Under the pieces are notes generated by a model, which did no database searches, was not told the origin of the DNA, and was given only the letters and a program-made list of their open reading frames with translations. A DNA stretch of 64,000 bases from positions 1-64,000 of the forward strand of contig JAJDZX010000025.1 of NCBI GenBank assembly GCA_022824395.1, given 5' to 3'. The DNA comes from Alphaproteobacteria bacterium. GTDB taxonomy: Bacteria > Pseudomonadota > Alphaproteobacteria > TMED109. Shown in pieces: positions 30,165 through 38,489 of this stretch. Positions within the stretch are counted from its first letter, which is position 1; each line of letters opens with the position of its first letter. Position numbers and translations under genes: made by a program.

Positions 30165-30670
30165 TCCCCCGGATCGGCATCGTGGGATGGCAGGGAAGCG
30201 GCAAGACGTCCCTGATCACCCGCATCATTCCCGAGCTCGGTCGCCGCGGTCATTCCGTCTCGACGATGAAGCACGCGCATGCGAGCTTCGAAATCGACCG
30301 ACCCGGGAAGGACAGTTTCGTGCATCGTGAGGCGGGAGCGCGCGAGGTGCTCGTGGCCTCCGGGCAGCGCTGGGCGCTGATCCACGAGGAGCGCGACGTC
30401 GATCGGACCCCCGAGCGGCTGATCGCCCGCATGGAACCGGTCGACGTCCTGCTCATCGAAGGCTGGAAGGGCGGCGCTCACAAGAAGATCGAGGTGCACC
30501 GCCCGGCGCTGCGGCGTCCGCTGCTCGCGACCGACGATCCCCAGGTCGTGGCAATTGCCGCCGATGCGCCCGTTTCAGGTTGCGGGCGGCCGGTCCTCCC
30601 GCTCAATGACGAATCGGCCGTCGTCGACTTCGTGCTGGCCGAACTCGGCCTGTCGAACCGTGCAGCTTAA
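30161..30670 (+). CDS. mobB: molybdopterin-guanine dinucleotide biosynthesis protein B
   Basis: MobB is a small GTP-binding protein that aids MobA in making the guanine dinucleotide form of Mo-cofactor, the form used by formate dehydrogenases of the DMSO reductase family. The 169-residue protein has the P-loop GWQGSGKTSL, the family stretch STMKHAHASFEID, GKDSFVHREAGA and LLIEGWKGG. The start is GTG 30161, overlapping the upstream stop. The following moeA copy overlaps its end. Confidence 0.92.
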   Translation: MIPRIGIVGWQGSGKTSLITRIIPELGRRGHSVSTMKHAHASFEIDRPGKDSFVHREAGAREVLVASGQRWALIHEERDVDRTPERLIARMEPVDVLLIEGWKGGAHKKIEVHRPALRRPLLATDDPQVVAIAADAPVSGCGRPVLPLNDESAVVDFVLAELGLSNRAA

Positions 30671-31910
30671 GGACGACTGCTTCGCGTTCGGCGGCGAGCT
30701 GATCCCGGTGGCGGAAGCCCATGCCGAGCTGGACCGCCGCCTGCAGGCGTGCACGCGGTCGGTCGACGTGCCGGCCGGCTCCTCGTCCGGCCGGATCCTC
30801 GCCGAGGACATCGTCAGCGATCGTGACGTGCCGCCGCATGCAAACACGGCCGTTGACGGTTACGCGTTCCGGTTCAGTGATCTGGGCGAGACGGCTGATG
30901 GCTGGCTGAAGTTGGTCGGAAGCGCGGGGGCCGGGCACCCCTGGGCGGGCGAACTGCCTCCCGGGGCTGCCGTGCGGGTGCTGACCGGGGCTGTCCTGCC
31001 GGCGGCGGCAGATACCGTGGTGATGGAGGAGGATGCCGGCCTCCAGGGCCAGCGCGTGTTCGTGCCCGCCGGGTTGAAACGGGGGGCCAACGCGCGCTCC
31101 GCGGGCGAGGACCTCCAGGCCGGGGCGGCGGTGCTGCGCGCGGGCCGGCGCCTGGGCGCGGCGGAGGCGGGAATCCTCGCGGCCCTCGGGCGCACGTCGG
31201 TCGAGGTTCGCACGCGACTGCGGATCGCGGTCCTGTCGTCAGGCGATGAGCTTGCCGAGCCGGGCGGCGACCTCGGGACTGGCCAGGTGTACGACTCGAA
31301 TCGGGCGATGCTGTGCGCACTGGCCCGCGGAGCCGGGGCCGACGTCAGTGACCTCGGCATCGTGGGAGATCGGGCCGAGGACGTGCACGAGGCGTTCAGC
31401 CGGGCTGCCAGGTTTCACGACCTGCTCATCGTCTCCGGCGGGATGTCCGAGAGCGAGGAGGACCACGTGCGGCGCCTGCTGAACGACACCGGATCCCTCT
31501 ATTTCTGGCGTCTCGCCGTCAAGCCGGGACGTCCCGTCGGGCTGGGCCAATTCGCGGAGACGCCGGTCGTGGGCCTGCCGGGCAACCCGGTCGCGGCTTT
31601 CGTGATGTTCCTCGTGGTTGCGCGGCGGGTGATCGCCCGTCTGGGGGGCGAGGACTGGACGTTTCCGTCCGGGGTGCCGGGAACCTGCGGGTTCACGTAC
31701 CGCAAAAAGACCGGCCGTCGCGAGTTCCTGCGCGTGCGCCGGCACTCTACGGAGCAGCCGGAGGTCCTCGAACTGTTCCCCCGCGCCGGCGCCGGGATCC
31801 TTTCTTCGGTGGTGTGGGCGGACGGGCTCGCAGTCCTGCCCGAGGACGTGGCCGAGGTACGTGTGGGCCAGGCGGTCAGCTGGTTTCCATTCCGCGGGCT
31901 GCTGGATTGA
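30660..31910 (+). CDS. second MoeA-type molybdopterin molybdenumtransferase
   Basis: A 416-residue MoeA paralogue. Core motifs are intact: DVPPHANTAVDGYAF, LTGAVLPAAADTVVMEEDA, LSSGDELAEPGG, VYDSNRAML, VSGGMSESEEDHV and VGLPGNPVAAFVMF. The start is GTG 30660, overlapping the end of mobB by 11 bases. Its place after mobB in a formate-dehydrogenase-type accessory operon suggests it serves that enzyme, while the copy at 13506 belongs to the trp-moaC operon. Whether the two insert different metals or have split duties cannot be read from the sequence. Confidence 0.88.
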   Translation: MQLKDDCFAFGGELIPVAEAHAELDRRLQACTRSVDVPAGSSSGRILAEDIVSDRDVPPHANTAVDGYAFRFSDLGETADGWLKLVGSAGAGHPWAGELPPGAAVRVLTGAVLPAAADTVVMEEDAGLQGQRVFVPAGLKRGANARSAGEDLQAGAAVLRAGRRLGAAEAGILAALGRTSVEVRTRLRIAVLSSGDELAEPGGDLGTGQVYDSNRAMLCALARGAGADVSDLGIVGDRAEDVHEAFSRAARFHDLLIVSGGMSESEEDHVRRLLNDTGSLYFWRLAVKPGRPVGLGQFAETPVVGLPGNPVAAFVMFLVVARRVIARLGGEDWTFPSGVPGTCGFTYRKKTGRREFLRVRRHSTEQPEVLELFPRAGAGILSSVVWADGLAVLPEDVAEVRVGQAVSWFPFRGLLD

Positions 31911-32050
31911 TCGCCGCGGGCTCCGCCGCGAGCGCGGTCGGCGGCCGCCGCTGCGCGGAGAAGGCCCGATCGTTCCCAAGGGAATCGGTGGCGCGCGGCG
32001 GATCGTCGCTGAAGCCGCGCCGACGGCTCCCGGGGCCGGTTCTTAGGTTC

Positions 32051-32527
32051 TTAGAGGACGGGGCCGTTCACCACTACGGCGGCGCGCTTTTGCAGCGAGC
32101 GCGCGATCCGCTCGGCCGGGAAGCCTAGCTGCGAGAGTCCGATGCCGACATCGAACACTTCCGTGTAGTCGGCAATCAGCCCGGCGCGAAACCGGAACCG
32201 GCCCATGCCCTCCATGGTGACCCGGGTGCCGCGGGCGCTGGGCAGCAGCGAATCGTAGTGAAACCGGTACGTCCCGTAGGCCAGGCCGTTCCCTTCGCAG
32301 AGCTCCTTGTAGGTCCAGTCCAGGTTTTCCGAATGCGCGTGAAAGTGATCGTCGATCATGGCCGCGATCGCGACGCGCCCATGGAACGCCCCGTAGAAGC
32401 CGTCATGGTAGACGCCGTCGTCGGTGAAGAATTCCGCGAGCCTGCGACCATGGCCTGCGCAGGCGGCTTCGGTGAAGCGGTCGATGAAGTCGGCAAGGTC
32501 GGGAGGGTTGTCGGAGGTCGGAGGCAT
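32051..32527 (-). CDS. SnoaL/NTF2-like protein
   Basis: A 158-residue protein that looks like a cone-shaped NTF2/SnoaL fold: DFIDRFTEAACAGHGRRLAEFFTDDGVYHDGFYGAFHG is the usual helix plus D-G-xY opening, and MEGMGRFRFRAGLIADYTEVFD is the closing sheet. Such proteins are small isomerases, hydrolases or binding domains for polyketides or steroids; I cannot say which. It is monocistronic, convergent with the moeA copy upstream in coordinates and divergent from the iron transporter. Confidence 0.65.
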   Translation of the reverse strand: MPPTSDNPPDLADFIDRFTEAACAGHGRRLAEFFTDDGVYHDGFYGAFHGRVAIAAMIDDHFHAHSENLDWTYKELCEGNGLAYGTYRFHYDSLLPSARGTRVTMEGMGRFRFRAGLIADYTEVFDVGIGLSQLGFPAERIARSLQKRAAVVVNGPVL

Positions 32528-32691
32528 TGCAGTCCCTGTGGGGGCGTGTCCCGGCGCAGCGGCCCGAACTACGGGGCCGACCTGCTGAGAAGCGCGGGAT
32601 CGAGGCGTTGCCCGGCAGCATAGGTCGGCGGATTGGACTGTCCACGCGGCGGGCAGCGGTTGCGGAAGCCGGGGACATGGGTTATGAAGCT

Positions 32692-32710
32692 GCGAATGAT
32701 TGTTACTTGC
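32692..32710 (+). promoter_or_regulatory. possible Fur-type iron box
   Basis: The 19 bases GCGAATGATTGTTACTTGC match the classical Fur consensus at 11 of 19 positions and lie 12 bases before the ATG of the iron-binding protein gene. The match is modest, and alphaproteobacteria often use RirA or Irr instead. The location is the main support. Confidence 0.35.
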
Positions 32711-32722
32711 AACATCTCCCCG

Positions 32723-33751
32723 ATGCGCGCCACAACCGCGACGCTGGTCCTTGCGATGACCACGGCCCTGCTCGTGCCGGCGAACGCCGGATCGGCGGAG
32801 TCGGTCAACCTGTATTCCGCCCGGAAGGAGGCACTGGTCAGACCGCTACTGGACGCGTTCACGGAGGCTACCGGCACCGAGGTCAGGTTGGTGACGGCCA
32901 AGGGCGGCCAACTTCATCAGCGGTTGCTGGCAGAGGGCGAGAACTCGCCGGCGGACGTTCTCCTCACCGTGGATGCTGGCAATCTCTGGCGAGCAGCCGA
33001 AGCCGGGCTGTTGCGGACGGTGAGTTCGCCGTACCTCGATGCCGCCGTGCCGGAAACCTACCGCGACCCGGACGGTCGGTGGTACGGCCTCAGCCTCCGC
33101 GCGCGCGCCATCGTGTATGCGACCGAACGGGTCAGCGGCACGGACCTCGCCGACCACCTGGACGGGTACCTCGGACTGGCCGATCTGGTCTGGCGCGGGC
33201 GGATCGCCGTCCGCTCCAGCAATTCGATCTACAACCAGTCCCTGATCGCCGCGATCATCGCGAACTACGGACCCGAGGTCGCCGAGCGGTGGGCGCACGG
33301 TCTCGTGGAGAATTTCGCCCGGCCTCCGAGCGGCGGTGACCGGGACCAAATCCGCGCGGTGGCGGCAGGCGAGGCCGATCTCTCGATCGTGAACAGCTAC
33401 TACTACGCGGTGCTGCTCGGTTCCGACGATGCGGATTGGCTGGCCGGCACAGCCATCTACTTTCCGGCCGACACGCAGATGGGCGCCCATGTCAACGTCA
33501 GCGGGGCCGGCGTCGCCCGACACGCGCCGCATCCCGATGCGGCGCTGGAACTCATCGAGTTTCTGGCCTCGCCGGAGGCGCAGTCGCTCTACGCGGAACT
33601 GAACCACGAGTTCCCGGTGCATCCCGATGTAGGACCGAGCGGGGTCGTTGCGGAGTGGGGGAGTATCGCGACTGACGACATACCGGTCGTCCAGTTCGGC
33701 CGACTGAATCCCGACGCGGTGCGAATCGCTGATCGCGCGGGGTGGAACTAA
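32723..33751 (+). CDS. iron(III) ABC transporter periplasmic binding protein
   Basis: A 342-residue FbpA/FutA-type ferric-binding protein. Residues 1-25 form a signal peptide (TTATLVLAMTTALLVPANA, cut near SAES). VNLYSARKEALV begins the mature lobe. The iron-coordinating adjacent tyrosines are visible as Tyr226-Tyr228 in NSYYYAVLL. LYAELNHEFPVHP near the end is also typical. ATG 32723 gives the best signal peptide; ATG 32684 would add 13 residues. It is the first gene of a three-gene uptake system and is followed by the permease after four bases. Confidence 0.88.
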   Translation: MRATTATLVLAMTTALLVPANAGSAESVNLYSARKEALVRPLLDAFTEATGTEVRLVTAKGGQLHQRLLAEGENSPADVLLTVDAGNLWRAAEAGLLRTVSSPYLDAAVPETYRDPDGRWYGLSLRARAIVYATERVSGTDLADHLDGYLGLADLVWRGRIAVRSSNSIYNQSLIAAIIANYGPEVAERWAHGLVENFARPPSGGDRDQIRAVAAGEADLSIVNSYYYAVLLGSDDADWLAGTAIYFPADTQMGAHVNVSGAGVARHAPHPDAALELIEFLASPEAQSLYAELNHEFPVHPDVGPSGVVAEWGSIATDDIPVVQFGRLNPDAVRIADRAGWN

Positions 33752-33755
33752 GCGC

Positions 33756-35438
33756 ATGCGCCTGGCCAGAATCCGCCGCCTAGGCCATGCGGGACGGCGG
33801 ATTCGGTCGCTCAACGGCTGGACCTGGACAGCCTCCGGCGCGTCGCTGCTGCTGGTCGCGCCACTGTTGGTGGTCCTGTCCGGGGCGGCCGGCCCGGCCA
33901 ACGATCTCTGGCCGCACCTGGTCGATACGGTGCTCGCGGGGTACGTCGTCAACACCGTCGGCATCGCGTTCGGCGTGGCCGCGGGAACGGCGGTTCTCGG
34001 GGTCGGCACGGCGTGGCTGATCGCCATGTGCGACTTCCCCGGTCGCTCGGTGTTCGCCTGGGCGCTGATCCTGCCGCTCGCGCTGCCGGGCTACGTCGCC
34101 GCATTCGTGTACGGGGACCTGCTCGAGTTTGCCGGACCGGTCCAGACCGCACTGCGCGACGGGTTCGGATGGGGCAAGGACGACTACTGGTTCCCGGCAG
34201 TGCGCTCGCCGCTGGGGGCCATCGCGGTGTTGTCGCTCGTGCTCTACCCCTACGTGTACCTTCTGGTGCAGACGGCGTTCGCGACGCAGTCGGCCACGCT
34301 GATCGAGACCGGCCGGCTGCTCGGGCGGGGCCCGCTCACGATCTTTCGAACCCTGGCCATTCCCCTGGCCCGGCCGGCGCTGGCCGCCGGCTGCGCGCTC
34401 GCGGTCATGGAGACGCTGAACGACATCGGGGTGGCCGAATTGTTCGGCATCGGAACCTTCACCACCGGCATCTACCGAGCCTGGTTCGGATTCGGGGATG
34501 TCGGGGTGGCCGCGCGACTGGCGACGGTGCTGCTGCTGGTCGTGCTCGCTGTCCTCTGGGCGGAGCGGCGGCTGCGGCGAACCATCCGGTACCATCCCGA
34601 GAATGACCGCAGCCGGCCGGTGATCCGGTACGCGCTGCGCGGCCGCCGATCGGCGCTGGCCATCCTCGGCTGCGCCTTCCCGGTTGGCTTGGGGTTTGCG
34701 CTGCCGGCCGTCGTTCTGGTCTGGTGGCATGTTCGTGCCGGTGCCCCGGTCGACCCGGCGTTTGCCGGAATTGTGTTCAATACCCTGGGCCTGGCGCTTG
34801 GCGCCACGGTGCTGACCGTGGGCATTGCGGGGCTCGTCGTGTTCGGTCTCCGTCTTGACCCGGCGATCGTGCGGCCGTTCGCCAGGACGGCGGGCGCGGG
34901 GTACGCGATCCCTGGCGTGGTCGTTGCGGTTGGCGTCCTCGGCCTCTGCTCGCTGCTTGATCACGCGCTCGATGGCGCCAGCCACGCCATGTTTGGCACC
35001 GGCACCGGTTTGCTGTTGTCGGGATCCGTAACCGTTCTCCTGTTCGCCTACGCGGTCCGCTTCCTGGCGGTATCGATGAACGCTCTGGAAAGCTCCTACC
35101 ACCGAATACCGGGCAGCCTCGACGCCGCGGCCCGGACCCTCGGTGTGTTTCCGCGCGGCATGTTGCTGCGGGTGCACGTCCCGCTGCTGCGGAGCGGTGT
35201 TGCGACGGCCGCCGCGCTGGTCTTCGTCGAGGTCATGAAGGAGCTGCCGGCCACGCTGATCCTGCGGCCGTTCGACTTCAACACCCTTGCCGTCCGGGCT
35301 TTTGAAATGGCCGACGAGGAACGGATCGCCGATGCTGCGCTGCCGGCCCTCGCGATCGTCGCGGCCGGCCTGCCTCCGCTGATCGTGCTGTCGCGCCGGT
35401 TTCGGCAGCCGCAGATCCGAGCCGAAGCCCCCTCGTGA
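33756..35438 (+). CDS. iron(III) ABC transporter permease
   Basis: A 560-residue inner-membrane permease of the FbpB type, with two fused permease halves and about 12 membrane helices. Each half has an EAA-type loop: ETGRLLGRGPLTIFRTLAIPLARPAL (about 182-207) and DAAARTLGVFPRGMLLRVHVPLL (about 453-475). It forms the channel for iron delivered by the binding protein at 32723. A strong hairpin follows the stop codon, before the ATPase gene. Confidence 0.9.
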   Translation: MRLARIRRLGHAGRRIRSLNGWTWTASGASLLLVAPLLVVLSGAAGPANDLWPHLVDTVLAGYVVNTVGIAFGVAAGTAVLGVGTAWLIAMCDFPGRSVFAWALILPLALPGYVAAFVYGDLLEFAGPVQTALRDGFGWGKDDYWFPAVRSPLGAIAVLSLVLYPYVYLLVQTAFATQSATLIETGRLLGRGPLTIFRTLAIPLARPALAAGCALAVMETLNDIGVAELFGIGTFTTGIYRAWFGFGDVGVAARLATVLLLVVLAVLWAERRLRRTIRYHPENDRSRPVIRYALRGRRSALAILGCAFPVGLGFALPAVVLVWWHVRAGAPVDPAFAGIVFNTLGLALGATVLTVGIAGLVVFGLRLDPAIVRPFARTAGAGYAIPGVVVAVGVLGLCSLLDHALDGASHAMFGTGTGLLLSGSVTVLLFAYAVRFLAVSMNALESSYHRIPGSLDAAARTLGVFPRGMLLRVHVPLLRSGVATAAALVFVEVMKELPATLILRPFDFNTLAVRAFEMADEERIADAALPALAIVAAGLPPLIVLSRRFRQPQIRAEAPS

Positions 35439-35451
35439 CGGATCAATCCAT

Positions 35452-35483
35452 CTGACCTGCCTCGGCGCACCGGGGCAGGTCAG
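35452..35483. terminator. 13-bp-stem hairpin between permease and ATPase genes
   Basis: CTGACCTGCC (35452-35461) pairs perfectly with GGCAGGTCAG (35474-35483), and the stem extends by three more pairs, one of them G-U, leaving a six-base loop. No T-run follows, so it may act as a partial terminator or an mRNA-stabilising element that lowers or uncouples ATPase expression. Confidence 0.6.
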
Positions 35484-35619
35484 CCCGTCCTTCCCGATGC
35501 CGCGGCCCTCACGATCTGCCGGGCGTCCTGCCGAATTTTGCCTGACCGGGCGCCGGCCATTGATTCTTGGGGCGCCGGGATGCAATTGTCACCCGGTCGG
35601 AAGCGCGGAATTACCTCCG

Positions 35620-36672
35620 ATGACGAGCGGAACCAGGCACGGCTTGGAAGTCAGGGGTCTGTCGGTGCGGTCGCAGACCGGCGACCGGAACCTGATCGCG
35701 GACGTGTTCCTCGACGCACGCCACGGTGAAGTCCTGTGGATCGTGGGGCCGTCCGGAGCCGGCAAGACCACGCTGCTGCGGGCCATCGCCGGAATCGAGC
35801 ACATCCACGGCGGCTCGATCGTCGTGGATGGCCGGGTCCTGGCAAACCGCGCCGTCGAGATCCCGCCGGAGGAACGGCGGGTCGGGATGGTGTTCCAGAA
35901 TGCCGCCCTGTTCCCGCATCTCAACGCAGCCGACAACGTGGCGTTCGGCCTGAACGGCGGAGCCCGCCTTGCGCGCACGTCGCGGGCGCAGGAGCTGCTG
36001 GAGCGGGTCGAGTTGGCCGGCGTTGCCGACCGGCTTCCGCACACGCTGTCGGGCGGCGAGGCGCAGCGGGTGGCGCTCGCGCGCGCGCTGGCCACCGACC
36101 CGGACGTCATGCTGCTCGACGAGCCGTTTTCGGGTCTTGATCCGCAGCTGCGCACCGATCTGGCGGCAGCGACCTGCCGCGTTCTGAGAGAATCTGGAAC
36201 CGTCGCCGTGCTCGTCGGCCACAATCCGGAGGACGCGATGCGGTTCGCCGATCGGATCAGCGTGATGCAGGGCGGCACGGTCCTGCAGCTCGGCACTCCG
36301 CACGAGATCTATGCCCACCCTGCCAATGCGTTTTGCGCCGGCATCCTGGGGCACGTGAACAGGGTTCCGGTGCAGGTGCGCCGTGGCGGCGTGGAGACGC
36401 CGTTCGGACCGGTCGAGGCGCCAGGCCTTCCTGACGGCAGCGCGGCCGAGCTTCTCATCCGTGAAGAAGGCCTGCTGCTGGGCGAGGGCACGTCGGCCAG
36501 TGTCGGCAGCGTGCGACTCCTCGGCGCGCTGGCGGTGGTCGAGATCAGGCCGTCCGGGGAGGAGATGATTTTCCATGCCCGCGTGCCTGCGGACGCCGCC
36601 CCGGCGCCGGGTTCGGAAGTCGGGATACGGCTCGATCCGGCGCGCGCATTCGTGTTTCCCGTAGGCAATTGA
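35620..36672 (+). CDS. iron(III) ABC transporter ATP-binding protein
   Basis: A 350-residue FbpC-type ATPase. Walker A is GPSGAGKTT (43-51), the Q-loop VFQNAALFPHL, the signature LSGGEAQR (143-150) and Walker B VMLLDEPFSGLD (163-174), with the H-switch in VLVGHNPEDAM. About 100 residues after the NBD form a regulatory TOBE-like domain. It powers the 33756 permease. It lies 181 bases downstream, with a hairpin between, and ATG 35620 is chosen because earlier in-frame starts give no family similarity. Confidence 0.9.
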   Translation: MTSGTRHGLEVRGLSVRSQTGDRNLIADVFLDARHGEVLWIVGPSGAGKTTLLRAIAGIEHIHGGSIVVDGRVLANRAVEIPPEERRVGMVFQNAALFPHLNAADNVAFGLNGGARLARTSRAQELLERVELAGVADRLPHTLSGGEAQRVALARALATDPDVMLLDEPFSGLDPQLRTDLAAATCRVLRESGTVAVLVGHNPEDAMRFADRISVMQGGTVLQLGTPHEIYAHPANAFCAGILGHVNRVPVQVRRGGVETPFGPVEAPGLPDGSAAELLIREEGLLLGEGTSASVGSVRLLGALAVVEIRPSGEEMIFHARVPADAAPAPGSEVGIRLDPARAFVFPVGN

Positions 36673-36675
36673 TTG

Positions 36676-36704
36676 TTGCGGAACTCCGCATCTTTGCCAT
36701 ACTA
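36676..36704 (+). promoter_or_regulatory. candidate promoter of tatABC-serS
   Basis: TTGCGG (36676-36681), a 17-base spacer and ATACTA (36699-36704) lie about 53 bases before tatA. The hexamers are imperfect, but this is the only AT-rich stretch between the ATPase gene and tatA. Confidence 0.4.
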
Positions 36705-36756
36705 AGTCTCGCGGGTTGCGTCCCCCAACCATGGCGCAGTCGGAGGTTCTAAGGCC

Positions 36757-37008
36757 ATGGGCATTGGCATTTGGCAGGTCATCCTGATCCTTGCGATCGT
36801 TCTCATCCTCTTCGGGGCTGGCAAGCTGCCGCGGGTGATGGGCGATCTGGCAAAGGGCATCAAAAGTTTCCGCTCCGGTATGAAGGAGGAGGTCGCCGGT
36901 GACGCCGACGACCCGAAGGAAGTGGCGCACGAAGCAACTGTTGCTGCCGATGACGCAGCGCCCTCGGCCGCCGCCGCAGCGAAAGCCGACGAAACGGCCA
37001 AATCGTAA
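36757..37008 (+). CDS. tatA: Sec-independent translocase protein TatA
   Basis: TatA forms the pore-like oligomer that moves folded proteins across the inner membrane. An 83-residue protein with the single N-terminal helix IWQVILILAIVLILFGAGKLP, the FGAGKLP hinge, the amphipathic helix VMGDLAKGIKSFRSGMKEE, and an Ala/Asp-rich tail. It is followed by tatB and tatC, a complete Tat system. This suits the folded cofactor enzymes implied by the Mo and Fe-S genes nearby. Confidence 0.95.
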   Translation: MGIGIWQVILILAIVLILFGAGKLPRVMGDLAKGIKSFRSGMKEEVAGDADDPKEVAHEATVAADDAAPSAAAAAKADETAKS

Positions 37009-37038
37009 CGGCACGGCCCAGCGTGCCCCGAGGCTTTG

Positions 37039-37572
37039 ATGCTCGACATTGGCTGGACGGAAGTCCTTGTCATCAGTGTGGTGGTGCTCTTTGTCGTCGG
37101 GCCCCGGGACATACCGAAAGTTCTCCGCACGGTGGGGCAGTGGGCCGGGAAAATCCGGGCGCTGGCCAAGGAATTCCGTGAATCCGTCGACGATGCCGTC
37201 CGCGAGGCCGAGCTTGACGAGGTCCGCAAGACCGTCGAGGCGGCCCGGGGCGGATTTCGGGACGAGATCAGGGCCACGGTAGACCCGGGCGGCGAACTCA
37301 CGCGCTCGCTGCAGGACGTCCGGGTGCCGTCCGAATCGAAGAAGCCCGCGAACGCGGCCGCGGCGGAGGAGGACGCGCCGGCTGAGCCGGTCGCAGCTCC
37401 GCCCAGCCCGCCGCCGGCGCGCCCGCCGACCGTATCGAGCGGCACGCCGGTCCCGCAGCCGGCCGGAGCGACCGCCCGCGCCCAGTCAGAGACCAAGGAA
37501 GCCGCCTCTCGTCCGGTCGGATTGCGCCATCTCGGCGCGACCGACCCCGAACCGGGCAAGGACGAGGCATAG
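37039..37572 (+). CDS. tatB: Sec-independent translocase protein TatB
   Basis: A 177-residue TatB. The N-terminus MLDIGWTEVLVISVVVLFVVGPRDIP with Glu9 and the GPRDIP hinge distinguishes TatB from TatA. A long amphipathic helix (KVLRTVGQWAGKIRALAKEF) and a proline/alanine-rich tail follow. It binds twin-arginine signal peptides together with TatC. ATG 37039 has a GAGG box upstream; a TTG directly before it is not needed. Confidence 0.93.
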   Translation: MLDIGWTEVLVISVVVLFVVGPRDIPKVLRTVGQWAGKIRALAKEFRESVDDAVREAELDEVRKTVEAARGGFRDEIRATVDPGGELTRSLQDVRVPSESKKPANAAAAEEDAPAEPVAAPPSPPPARPPTVSSGTPVPQPAGATARAQSETKEAASRPVGLRHLGATDPEPGKDEA

Positions 37573-37581
37573 TTTCCGCAC

Positions 37582-38478
37582 ATGGCGTCGCGCACGGATC
37601 GAGATGAAGCGGAGATCGAAGCCTCCAGGGCACCGTTAATCGACCACCTCATCGAACTGCGGGACCGTCTGAAGTGGGCGGCCATCGCGTTCTTTGTTTG
37701 CTTCGTGATCGCCTACGTCTTTGCCGAGGACATCTACGCCTTCCTGGTGAGGCCCCTCGCGAAGATCTACGAACAGCGCGGCGTCGAAAATCCGCGCATG
37801 ATCTATACGGCCCTGACCGAGGCGTTCTTCACTTACCTGAAGGTGTCGTTCTACACCGCGTTGTTCGTTTCCTTCCCGGTCATTGCGACGCAGCTCTACA
37901 AGTTCGCGGCCCCCGGCCTGTACCGGACCGAACGCCATGCCTTTCTGCCGTTCCTCGTGGCGACACCCGTGCTGTTCGCTCTGGGCGCCACGCTGGTCTA
38001 CTCCTTCATCTTTCCGCTCGCCTGGTCGTTCTTTCTCTCATTCCAGACCGCCCCCGTCGACACTGGCCTGGCGATCGAGCTCGAGGCGAAGGTCAATGAG
38101 TACCTCTCGCTCGTCCTGAAACTCATGTTCGCCTTCGGGCTGGCATTCCAGCTGCCCGTCGCCATCACCCTGCTGGCGCGGGCCGGACTCACGACTGCGG
38201 ACGCCCTGCGCCGACGGCGAAAATATGCGGTCGTAATTGCCTTCGTCGGGGCGGCCCTCCTGACGCCCCCGGACCTGATCAGCCAGGTCGGCCTCGGGAT
38301 TCCCATCATCGTCCTGTTCGAGATCTCGATCCTCCTTGCTGCAGCCATGGAGCGCCGCTACGCGCGGGACGAGGACGAGGATCTCGCCGACGACGAGGGC
38401 GACGATCCGGACGACGGCCCGGACGACGGTGGGCCGGACGATGACATTCCGGAAACCGACTACCACATGGGCAGGTAG
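37582..38478 (+). CDS. tatC: Sec-independent translocase protein TatC
   Basis: TatC is the six-helix receptor for twin-arginine signals. The 298-residue protein has the family N-terminus [21 protein letters not shown], the first periplasmic loop with [15 protein letters not shown], and [21 protein letters not shown]. The C-terminal 45 residues are strikingly acidic (Asp/Glu runs with [11 protein letters not shown]), longer than the usual tail, and would face the cytoplasm. Confidence 0.95.
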   Translation: MASRTDRDEAEIEASRAPLIDHLIELRDRLKWAAIAFFVCFVIAYVFAEDIYAFLVRPLAKIYEQRGVENPRMIYTALTEAFFTYLKVSFYTALFVSFPVIATQLYKFAAPGLYRTERHAFLPFLVATPVLFALGATLVYSFIFPLAWSFFLSFQTAPVDTGLAIELEAKVNEYLSLVLKLMFAFGLAFQLPVAITLLARAGLTTADALRRRRKYAVVIAFVGAALLTPPDLISQVGLGIPIIVLFEISILLAAAMERRYARDEDEDLADDEGDDPDDGPDDGGPDDDIPETDYHMGR

Positions 38479-38489
38479 GCGGGCACGTC

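Noticed and set aside
31911-32050. Small palindrome TTCCCAAGGGAA and a short tandem GGTTCTTA repeat
   Set aside because: Too short and without context to distinguish from chance in a 140-base spacer.
33780-35585. 601-codon minus-strand frame opposite the iron permease
   Set aside because: The permease has clear membrane helices and EAA loops on the plus strand; the antisense translation is a polar, low-complexity shadow.
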